Source of the DNA: Acanthaster planci | Taxonomy: Eukaryota; Echinodermata; Asteroidea; Valvatida; Acanthasteridae | Reading direction: 5' to 3' | DNA: 64,000 nucleotides | NCBI RefSeq assembly: GCF_001949145.1 | Contig: NW_019091445.1 | Span: 433,772-497,771 of the forward strand | Part shown: piece after piece, positions 37,401-49,400 of the stretch | Layout: each line of letters opens with the position of its first letter | How positions within the stretch are numbered: position 1 is the first letter of the stretch | Translations under genes and position numbers: made by a program | Notes under the pieces: generated by a model | What the model was told of the DNA's origin: nothing | The model's input: the letters and a program-made list of their open reading frames with translations, nothing else | The model's database searches: none

Positions 37401-40400
37401 TGTATATTTAAAGATGTTTGTAACTGTTGTGAAGTAGAGGTTGGAGAGGTCTAGAGAAAAGATGGAAGATACTGAAACCTGTCGGATTTAGAGTTTTGTT
37501 TTGCTCATTTGGACTTAGGGGGGATGGGATTGAGAAGGTTAGGGATGGAAAAACATGTGAGCATGGTCAGGAATGCAAATGATTGTGTTGGTGGTGAACG
37601 TGTTGCATACATGATTAAAATGGCCGTAACCAAGTACCTTAAGTCAGAGTTATGGCACTCAAATCACCGTTCTTATCCCCCCTCGAACCAGATCTACTCA
37701 GGAACAGCGAGTGATTTACCTGGAGCTGATGTAAGAACATTACCTGACCCACTTTGTATGTTAGAGTAGATGGGTTCTGGACTCTGGAGACACTGAAGAG
37801 AGGCACTGTCTGTCTGTTGGGAATGTCGGCATCCTGTGTTGGACATGTTTGTCAATAAAGAATCTGTGAAGGGAATATTCCAAGGAGAGGTGGCTGTGGG
37901 TTAACTGTAGGCCTGCTTTCTTTTCTTCCCGCCATTCCTAAGTATTTCCAAAATACGTATGCATTGGTACATACCTGGTGTGATCCTGTGAGCAAAAGGT
38001 GGCAACATAATGCACTTTGCGTGGACTAGATATATTTTTACCGTACTGTACCTGTTACTCCTTTGGAAAACAGTTTCAGAAGCCTTATTGGGTGAGGGTT
38101 ATTCATAGCAAAAGGAAGAGGAGCGGTCATAGAAACCCTCAACAAAATCCAACTAAAAAAGAATGTTCACAATGCAATAAAACTGAGTATTCTCACTGTA
38201 ACCCCATGCCAAACTGCCATGACTGAATGTGTAGCTGCACTTGATGTTTGCAAAGTGCAGAATAAAGTTTCTGAAACCCCATAACATGTACCTCATCAGA
38301 TAAAATTGATCAGGTGAACATGCGCAAATTTCTGAAATCGTCAACGTAAATTTCTGATCATGGACAACTTTTTCCTTGACAGTGCCTCATCACTTTGCAA
38401 CACTGCCCTAGAACCTTTAAAATGCCTCTAAACAGGTCTTCCAAAAATGGGGAAACCTTGTGTGGACCCAGCTTAGTCCACACAAGATTCCCACAAAGCC
38501 GCATTCCGTTGTACATAGACCTCTTTTTGTTCACTGGTCCACACTAGGTACATGTACGTACCGTGAGGTTTGTATGTTCGTCTTTCATTCTGCTCTTCTC
38601 TGCCTGTAACAGATATCAATACAGAGTGTTGGTAATTCCAGAAATTAGGGGTCCAAAAGTGTGACATTTTTTGGTGTCCCTGTTACATCTGACCTTTGTT
38701 ATTTGACGTGGAAATATCACCGGAACTGATTTCAAACTATTACTATTTGTTTGGCAGGCAATTTGCATTAATTCATCACTCTTGAAAATTAGAAAATGTT
38801 TTCTGAACTTACAAAATCATATGTCAGATGTAACAGGGACACAAAAAAAATGGACCCTTAATAAACCATGTGGTGCTCTCAACTGAGATGATTTTTAAAC
38901 AACTTGCATGCCTTATATCCCAGATGTTGCTGGTACGGTACATGTGTCCGGCATTCAGAATGACTGTAGACACACTATGGTACCTTTACTGACTTTGTGT
39001 AATTAACATCTGCCGCAATATTTGAAGGGCATTGGGAAGTGTTCATGAACACTGTATGCATGTTTATAAATTATGCATGGTTGATGTTTCCTTTTGACGG
39101 ACATGGTGAGTTGCTGGTCACAGCTCACACTGTACAGTGTATAATACATGTACTGTACAACTATTCACCTATATGTTTTTAAAGAGCCTATGGGTTTCGG
39201 AACTGGTGTTCTCCTACCCAGTTTCCCTATACACGCATTAAGTTCCGCACTCACTTGTTCCTGGCTAGTTTTAATACATGTTTAGTACCGATATGTACAT
39301 GTACAGTACATATACATGTAGATGAAATTGCCAGCACATGTACTATGCACATGTATACATGTACACTACATGTACATCACATGTACCATACGTTTGCATG
39401 TTCACATTATTTGTACCATATGTGTACTTTGAATACCCATGCATACCTGGTACATACATGTACATGTATAGGTATTTCAGCAGTAGGTGTGTACAAGCTG
39501 GAAGGTTTTCAGAAGTCTCCATGCTGCCTTGAAAGAATGGTGTGTGGAGGTTGATACCTGTTGTGCATGTACACGTGCATGTATAGGTCAAAGGTGAAAA
39601 CAGTAAAAGGTCAGGGTCATTGGTTTTAAAATGCCCCCAGCTGAAACACACACACACGTACATGTCATAAGAATAATAATTTATTCAGTTCTTATGAAGC
39701 GCATATTACGGAATGTCTCTATGTGCTTAATATCATTATCCCTGCACATTGGGCTGGCATCATCTGAACATTCCTGAAACCATCTGAACTCCCGGGGGGG
39801 GGGGGGGTATACTAGCCCAATGCTGCCATTTTGGCACAAATGCCTAAACATAACCGTGTCTGCCCTCACAGGTAGCCATTTACTCCTGGGTGGAGAGAGG
39901 CACATAGGGGTAAAGTAACTTGCCCAAGATTGCAACATGCTGCCACCAGCTGGATTCGAACCCCTGACCCTATGATCAGAAGCTACAAACCCTTTATAAC
40001 CACTAGGCCACATGTACATATACATGTACTTGTCTCCAACTTTCATGCAATAGTGTTAATTATACCAAGAGGCACATGGTCACATGATGAAAACTTAAGT
40101 GACAGCTGTTATTGAACCCGGAGCTTGGGAAGTTCCCAGCTCGAAAGGTCTTTAACTTAAGTAACTGTAGACCCAAGGTACTTAGGATATTTGTGCTTGT
40201 GTTGCGAATACGGTACTTTAAATTGAACACCTGTTTGGATATTGGAATTGTCCAGTTATTGATTTTACTTGAGAGACTTGTGAGGGGCCTCATCCCGGGG
40301 CACCTGCGTGTACATTTAATCAGGCCTCTATGACAAGACGAGTGGTGGGTCCTCAACGGCTGGCCTGTTTAGGGCAGCTACAAATGTGAGTGTAGATATT

Positions 40401-43400
40401 GGGCCTCATGTGGAGACCTGTGGAGCAGGCTCCATTTACTAACTGTAGAAGGTTTCATCAGTAGCCTCAAGCATTCAAACGTAGGCTTGTGTGGTGCAGG
40501 TGCATGTGGGGAGGGGGAGGCATGTAATCTTCTGTGGCTTATTTGCACTGGTAAGTGGTAATGGTAAGTGTCAGGCTAGCCTTGCGGACTGGCCTCCGAG
40601 TAGACCACGAGAGATAAGTCTTACTTGTGGGCCTCAGGCTGCAGTTGAAACCTTTGACAGAGTGAAAATGATTCTGACAGTGTATTTGCAAGACTCCTGA
40701 TCAGATGCACCTTTAAAAAAACGAGGCCATGGTCCTCGAGGTACTGTGTGTCACCAGTTTTTCACTGCCTCCAACTGTGTTGAACCCTCTGCCGGCAGGC
40801 CCACACCAATCCCAGCTCCAACTGGTCGGCACGAATGCTGAAGAAGGTGCACATTCCCAACATCATGCAGAACAACGTACCCAACAAGCCGCTGGACTTC
40901 TTCACTTGTACCTTCAAGAGGTCCAAGTTGCACAAGTATGAAAGAACTGCTTTGAATACGGGCGTTTCACAATGGTCCGCCACCAAGAGTTTGCAACGCA
41001 TTGGCCAATCACAACGTGCGAAGTCTGTCAACCCAGTGCGCTTTTGGAAAGGGTTGACAAATTTCGCACGTTGTGATTGGCCAACGCGTTGGAAACTTGT
41101 GGAGGTGCACTATTGTGAATCGCCTGTATTGAAAGACCCCTGCAGACCCAAAACACAGTGGGTTTTTTTTTTCAGGTTGTCATTGTGACTTGATATGTAC
41201 AATGTACATTTCAGTACATGTACATGTAGGTGTTATGGGAAACAAACCAATCTGCAACATCTGGTTGGAGATGAGCCTGTCACAAGTCCTGTGACAAGGT
41301 CAGGCACATGGATGAAAACCACTTGTAACAAAAGGGGACCATTGTCATTAACTTGTGTTCTTGACTTGTGACTCGATGGATTGAGATGGTCTTGTGATGG
41401 TCTTGCAGTGACTTGTGATGGGCTTGTCCGTGGCACTGCAGATCTATCAAACTATTCTGTGTTTGACCATTCTTTATTGAATTACAGGGACAACATATAC
41501 AAACGTATATGTCCTAGGCCACAAAGCAGCAGTTCATTTGAGAGCAGCTTTGATGGGTAACTGGTGACCTCTACATGTGCCTTAAACATTATAGGTTCTT
41601 GGGCAGTGAGAACAAGGAAACATTCTTCTCTAACACGGAGCGCACCCGTGTGGTGAATGAGATCCTCCAGAGCTGCACCTACGGCAAGCGGCGTCGGGCC
41701 GAGATTGGCATCGACCGGCTGCTGGAGGAGGATGTCTTTCAGGCTGCCTACCCACTCCACGACGTAAGCACTCCATGCCAGAAGTTAGCTTCGCCCAGTG
41801 TGCTCAAACGGATTTTCTGAGAGTTTGAAAACTTGATCAGGGCTTCCCAAAGCAAGCTGTTAAATTCATATCTTTTGATCATGTTAACCCTAACCCCTAG
41901 GGTAGACCTGCCAACACCAGCCATACTCCTTCCGGAGGTTAGACTTTACCACACAATAGATCAAATTTTTGAATGAACCAAAGGCTCATTTAAATACCTT
42001 TGGATATATTCTATGGTAATGCCTGACCTGAGGAAGGAGTGCAGCCAGGTTAGCAGGTCTGCCCTAGAGTGTATGCAAAATCATATTAAAATCAAAGGAC
42101 TTCGGACTGTTCAGATAGTCTCCTCCTTGCAGTGATCAGATACAGTTTACATCAAGTAGATTTTCTACCATGTCAATCCCATTCCTAAACAATATCTTTT
42201 GGTCATTGTTCTCGTGTAATGAATCCTTTCAAACAAAGTCTTAAACATCACATTTTCAATGACAGGGTGGCACAGGCCCTAAAGTAACTCACTCACTTTT
42301 GCAGTTTCAGTGGCATCTTCCCTGTGCCACAAAATTCCAACTCTGCAAATGGCATGTGTTTTGATAGTACAGGTATTTTTAAAGAGTTGGATGTCATGTG
42401 GACAGCAGTCCACCACATATCTCACTTCCCCACTTGTATCTTGGAGGGAAAAATGGCAGTGTTCTTCAGTTGTGTATGTATCCAAATGCAGACGTTATTT
42501 GGGCTTGATTTCCAGGGCACGGAGGAGTTGCCGAAAGGCAACTTGGTGAGCGACGAAGACTTGAACAAGCGGCAGATTCTGTATAAATACTGGGCTCGCT
42601 GGGGCTGCTGGTATAAGTACCAGCCATTGGACCACATCAGGGAGTACTTTGGAGAGAAGATTGGGATATACTTCGCCTGGCTTGGTAAGTGTGTCAGTTC
42701 ACCTGTAAACTTTTCTTGCCAGGCCATGCTTTAATGTTATGCTTGTTCACAATGTCTGCCTAAATTCTTAAGTTTGTTCACCCATCTTTAAGCCAAACTC
42801 CCTTGGATGCAACCTGAATTTTGCTTTCAAAATCTTCCAACTGCCCTTGTGTGAAGTTCAGACACAGCTGCAATCTTCCAAAATCTATTTTTGCCATAAA
42901 ACCTCCATTCCCCAGAAGCTTCCAAAAACCACTCAGAGGATTTTGGAGGATTTGGCTTGGTCACGGTCGATATGAATTTGTGCTTTTCTAGTTCTTGGGG
43001 TCATTTACCCATATACTAGACTTCATTTATTCAGGTGATTTTGTCTGTTTCTTGTAGATATTATTCTACCGGTACTTTTCAAAACCACTTGTAAATAAAT
43101 GTGCCTTGGCTACCGTCAGATTTCTGATTTTTGTTTTTTTTAAGAAATGTTAGTTTGCCTCTCAGAAAGATTCTGCTAGGATCAAAACGGCAGACTCTCA
43201 CAGTTTTTAGATTTTGCAAAGAAAAAAAAGGAAAAAAATTAGATAATTAGCCAAGAAGCAATATAGAAGGAATATGTGAAAGTACAGCCTAAAACAATTG
43301 AACACTTTGCTTTCTACACCAGGTTTCTACACGGGCTGGCTCTTACCTTCTTCTGTGGTCGGCGTGCTGGTCTTCCTGTATGGAATGATCACTGTGAACT

Positions 43401-46400
43401 TCAATGTTCCTGCGTAAGTGTAGTTTGTGTCATGTTGTAATATTCAGAAACCTTGCCTTTTATAAACTGTGTCTAGATCTGAAGGACACTCTAAACTCCT
43501 TTTGAACTTTGGTTAATTTGAACAAAAGCCAGTTCAAGAGTTCCGTTGTCATTTTTCATCGTTCTTTAATGATGCACTTTTGATTGAATCTTTGTGATGT
43601 GATAGAGCCGCCAGGAATGTACGGCTGTACAGTAAAGTTGACACGCTATGTAGAGTCGTTTAGAGTAAGTACGGGCATTAATCCATGCTTTTCAGGCGTG
43701 AGCTGTGTGACAGTGGCGGTGAATTCAAGATGTGCCCGTTGTGCGACGAAGAAATTGGCTGCACCTTCTGGAACTTGTCGGATACGTGCATGCAAGCAGA
43801 GGTATCAAATGAATACTCTGAAATGTTTACTGTGCCTTTCCTTTTTATAGAGACGTTGCTGTTTTGTTTGGCCAGCACATGTGTTTATACAGGTGCAGAC
43901 CTGTACACATGTGTAGTCTGGGAGATGGCAAAATTCATGTGAGAATAACTTGCGATACAAAATGAGCCTTGTTTTGGAAATAATAATTTCCAAATGAAAC
44001 TTCCCGAGAGGACAGTTTTATGTGTGTTGAGTTCCATGATGTAAAGAATAGCAGTAAATGCTTCCTATTTCCCTACCTACCCTATTGTACAGTGCTTTGA
44101 ATCATTTGTTCTTGAATGAATCACCTGTTCTTGTCAAATGTTTAAACGAACAAACTGACCAGTGTTGATGACGACTCACAGAGCTTGTCGTTCCACTTTA
44201 ATGCGAGATGGCAAAGGTGAGGTATAAAACGCCTCTATGAGGTAAACGCATCTTGGCCCCATTGAATTGCAAATAGCACTCTATTAAATTGCTAGAGCAC
44301 GAACTCGCTGTGCAAAGTGAAGCCAGCTGGGTGCATCTATGTTTATGCGTAAACCCTTCGAAAACTTGAAACTTTGTGTAAGTTTTGTAGGACCATTTGC
44401 ATATTTGCGTCTGCATTCTAAAAGAAACATCAAAAGCCGATACACCAAAAGCCTAAATTCACAACAAGCAGTAAATGAGCATTACGTTTTGCTCAATGTA
44501 AGCAATCCAAATTGCTGCTTTTTTTAATGAATGCCTGAGACTGTTGACAGAACACTTGCATGTTATTTGCATATGTCGATTTGGGCATGTTGCATTTAGA
44601 ATACATCACTCGAAATTTTGTCCATATTTTTTTCAATACGTTCGGTAAAATGGCTCATGAATTCAGAACGTCTGGGCTCCGGACGGTGCCAAGGCTTCGT
44701 CATGCAAAAAGTGAAGAAGTTAGCTCTCAAGTTAATATGGCTCTGTGATTGCATGTGCCTCCTGATGGCCGCGCTTCAGCTGTCATGCCCTTTGTCTATT
44801 GCCTTTTCAGGTTGCCTATCTCTTTGATCATCCAGGGACCCTTTTCTTCGCCATCTTCATGTCGTTCTGGGGTGAGTACATGTATACCCTGGATGGATGT
44901 CCTCCCAGAAGCAGACGTTCACACTTTATATGTTCAGGTCCTCAGACTCTGTAGAAAGGGAGCTTTAACAGAAGTGACTGGCTCTAGCAAAATGAGTTAT
45001 AAGTCGCCAGGTTCAGGTTATGAGTTTTTGATATGGCTGGATCGTGTACATCAAAAGCTACATTTTGATATATGAATGACCCCTGTAGTGCACTGCGTTC
45101 TGGAGATATAGACATTTGTATGTCCACATTTTCGGATTCTATGAAAGCATTTTTCGAGAAAAAGCTCATAAAGTGTAGTGCTTGGAAACACAATGCTTTA
45201 TAGGATTTCCTATTAAATGATCAATTTTTCATCTCTATTCATCAATATCCATTTTTGTAGTCACAATTTCTGAAATATGAACATTATAGAAAGTATTAAA
45301 GGAAAAAACACATAGCCACATTTTTTAAAGAAATTATGCCCTCTGTAAATAGAACAGACCATTACATGTTTTGGCATTGCGCGACTTATTACCCTTTTTT
45401 GTAGAGCGGATCACAAATAGCTTGGTTATTTTTCCCTGAATTCTTGGGGAGGTGCGTGTCTTTTGGCAGTGAAGGTCTCAGATTTGTTTTTTTGTTGGTG
45501 GAGAGGATGAGTTGTTGGATTGGGCAAAGGGAGTGGCTGTTAACATTCTCTTGTTGGTTCTTGTTTATAGCCGTGTCTTTCCTGGAGTACTGGAAGCGTA
45601 AGCAGGCTAGTCTCGCCCACCATTGGGATGTCATGGACTTTGAAGAGGAAGAGGTAAGGCTTTGGCCAAATTTATGCCACTACAGATGGAAATGATGCAC
45701 AAGTCTATAGGGAATACATGAAGCTGCTGGCTAGCAGCTCCCATTGGCATGTGTGTGGCTTCCAGCCGTAGCCTATAAATTTCAATCAGGCTTTAGTAGC
45801 TCAAGCTACAAGTACTTTCTAGTGGCATCACATTGTGCCCATGCACGGCGTTGATAAAAATCAGAATATCTCCTCAAAGTTAGCAGCACCATATGTCAAA
45901 GGCAACAGGGAAGTTGGGCTTTACCTGCTGCTGAGGGTTGCAGGGAGTTACATGTACCTAGAACCCTACTCGTTCTGTTCTATCCATCTCAGGAGAGGCC
46001 ACGGCCAGAGTTTGCCGCCAAGGCCCCCATGATGGAGAAGAACCCGATCACGGGCATCATGGAGCCCTACTTCCCTGAGGATTTGCGGAAGAAGAGATGG
46101 TTGACTGGGGTTGGCATCCTGTGTGGAATGGTAGGTACATTGCTGAAGTGGCAGGACATTTCCTTCAAAAAGAATGTGCGTCAAAATATTTTTGAAAACA
46201 TCAAAATCAGAAAGTGAATTTCGGCCATTTCTCATAGTGCAGATACTCCTAGTCGTTTGCCTAAATCCCGAGGCGTTGCATTCAGTTTCCATCGCGGCTC
46301 TGTGTGACTGTCATTATGAAAGGATTACTGGCTGGACTTATGGAGAGACTTGTGAAATGTGATAGACTCCACTGCAACTCTGCCCCGAATTGTTTTGCTA

Positions 46401-49400
46401 GTAAACCTACCTAATCTTTGTCACTGGAATAAATGGGTCAAAAGTCCCATGCGCCTTCAGCTCACAATGCAGGGTCTATACCAAAAGCTGCCTGAGGTGC
46501 TAAAGCCCATTTTTTCCTTGGTACTTTCCCGGTGAGGAAGAACTTAAATTTTTTTTTTCATTCATAAGTATTGATCAGTTGCTTTGTGATTTGATTAGGT
46601 GGTCCTGGTGCTGATCTTCATGGTTGGTGTGATCATGTACCGCGTCCTGATCGACATACCGCTGTCCCAGAATGCACTGCTGAGGAACGAGTCGCAGAGC
46701 ATCGCCAGCATGTCCAGCGCCGTTGTCAACCTGATTCTGATCATGGTCCTGGGTCAGGTCTATCAGACTTTGGCCGGAATCCTGAATGACTGGGGTGTGT
46801 ATATATACACAACCTCTTTCACACTCTTTCAACTTTGTTAAATCCTGAGAACCCCAGTGTTGTAGTACAAAGCAAGAGCAGTTGTGTCATAGTACAGAGC
46901 AGGATTTCTGTTGCATTTGCCAGTAGTCAAGCCACAATCACTGCCTGAATCAAGATGCTAGCATGTTTGGAGATCGGTAACAACATGCTCTTACTCGGTA
47001 GAACACCGCTCTAGCTTTCTGAAAGTCACAGGTTCGAATCCTCATTTCAAATTTCGTATACATGTTTGCAATCTGTGGTCCTATTGTGCAATCCCCCCAA
47101 AATATTGACAAATGGGAGGACAGTTCAACCATCACAGAGCTGAAGAGCTCAGTTTGTAGAGCATCAGTGTGGCGTTCCAGAGATGGCAGGTTCAAATCCC
47201 ACTTCATTCAATGCCCTGTACTCGTATCTATGAAGTATTGAATATTTTTTCACAACAGAGATGCACCGTACCCAGACGGAGCACGAGGACAACCTGACCT
47301 TCAAGGTCTTCATCTTCCAATTCATGAACTTTTTCTCGTCCATCTTCTACATTGCCTTCTTCAAGGGGAAGTAAGTCCCATTGCTCATTTTACATGTACA
47401 GGTATATCATACCAATTTGTGTCTCAGAGTTTGCTCCACTGTGCAATCAAAGGGAGCATGATATGCGTCCAGTTCTTCCAACTTTAATGTATTTCCAAGG
47501 CTTACAGTTATGTTTTCTTTCTCTCATATCAACAACACGGTCATTTGTTGAACTTGTAGTGGCCCATAAAGCAGGCCCGTGCATTGATTCAAACTAATGT
47601 TAACTATGAACACATTAAAAAAGAGCAGGAAAAGGAGTTATGTAATCTCCGTTGCCATTTTTTAATTTATTTATTGGTTGTTTTGGCCTTAATTCTGTTG
47701 ATACGGTGGAAAGCTGGTTTGTTCAGACTCATCAAATTTGATTGCCACCATTTAAGGACTGTCCAGATATCCTGGCAAACGTAATGTCCCATGAGATTAG
47801 AAGCTGGCTTGTATGAGTATGAACAAAGCAAGTGATTAGTCATGCACATTTTGACTCCGCACGGTCTCAGTGGGATTGGTAAACTAACTTCTAGTCACAG
47901 CACAATTTTCCCCAGCTGTTTTCGTTTTGCGAGAATACATTTAATAAGATTTAATACAGCCGTAAGAAAGGTTTCAAAAAGGTGAACTGGAATTTACAGT
48001 TATTTCTGCGTGGAAATATTTTTGTGTGACTGAGCGACTGTTTTTTTAAGATCATTACATCTGCATACAGATACTTTGCTCATTTGATAAGAGACCAAGA
48101 TTGATTGTGATGCACAGTACAGTTGAATTCAACAAACTTGATATTTCAATACATCCAAACCAATATTTTCTCATTTATCATATTTTGGTGACAAGTTAAC
48201 AGCTTATTACACATTACGTGAATGTCTGTTTTGACCTCAATTTTCCTGTTTTCCTTCTTTTTTAATTTATAATCAAACTCCTCTACAGATGGCTACTGGT
48301 TAAATGGTTTCTCTCAGGATCCTTCTATTCTTCCTGTAGATCTTAGCCTGGTTCTCTGCTATCTTCCCTGTCTAATCTAGCCTGGTCATTTCCACTTATT
48401 GCACTCTGTCTATGGGAAGTGAGTACTCGGTACAACTTTTAATGCAACTTCTGTGCATTACGTGAACATGTATACATTTCTGCATGCAGATCAATGTGGA
48501 GATGTCAGTCGCATGTACTTTCATTTCATCACTGGTCCATTTTGTGCTGCCATGTTATCAATTTGTACCGTGAATTGTGGCGTAATAATTGCATGGGATG
48601 AAATCTTCATGGGGAAAGCGGATCGATTTGTGTCACCTGTGTTTACCCAAACCGATGCATTTTGTTTTCTGATTTATGTGCTCATTTTCGGTGAATCCCA
48701 GTTCCTTTATACTGACATGTGAACATGTAGTGTTACTCTTCCATATGACTCCAAATATCATAATAAAGTTAACTTTACAAGACAGATGAGTCACACTTCT
48801 CCCTTCCAATAAAGCAGCAGTTTCCTATTACTGAGCTTCATCTCTGTCTCAGGCATTGTCTCTAAAATTGATTCCCAGAATGTAGCGTGGCATGCAGTAT
48901 TCAAATTAACTACATCAGTCTTTGGACCTGTTGCATTGGCACTATCTTACTTACCATCGAGGTAACAGCCTCAAAGTTAGGGAGGTTAAAAGAATCATGC
49001 AGTGCCTGAGACAGAGACAGAGCCTAGTAATATACAAACCCCTCCCCATGTTTGGTTTACATCCTCCCCCATTTTATGTTGGTGGTCATGCACAGTTCAC
49101 AGTGCAGGCGTATGTCTTCGTGCATGCAATATCATTGAGACATATGTTGCTGGTACATTTATACACAGTTACTCAGGTGACAAGCGACTAACAGGACTGA
49201 GTTACGAGTGTAAATGTTATAAGTCCTCCCAATATTATGCGCATTTTCATTCACGGTTATGTTACATGTACTTCCATCACAATATTAATTTTGCTGGTAC
49301 TCAGTGGTGTTACATGTACATGATGTGCTCAATTGCACCTGTAGAGCGTTGTGAACCATATGGGCTCCGGGCCATATGGGCTCCGGGCCATATGGCCCGA

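Larger units (their letters stand above)
28475..42684 (+). other. ANO7: ANO7 gene, exons 1-7: cytosolic N-terminal domain
   Basis: Residues 1-330. Exon 1 is Ser/Thr/Gly/Asn-rich. Exon 2 begins DGDEDEG. Exon 3 ([19 protein letters not shown]...) opens the anoctamin dimerisation fold and has a charged helix. Exon 4 gives [10 protein letters not shown] and [14 protein letters not shown]. Exon 5 gives [14 protein letters not shown]. Exon 6 has [17 protein letters not shown] and ends in YPLHD. Exon 7 ends with [18 protein letters not shown] just before TM1. The first introns are large (4.7 kb and 5.3 kb) and carry most of the transposon copies. Confidence 0.88.

Noticed and set aside
39343-39663. 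Frames around 39.3-39.7 kb rich in Tyr, Thr, Cys and His
   Set aside because: They are translations of ACATGTAC-type repeats, not protein genes.
46985-47050. Functional tRNA gene
   Set aside because: A and B boxes are present, but I could not find acceptor-stem and anticodon-stem pairing. A tRNA-derived repeat is more likely.
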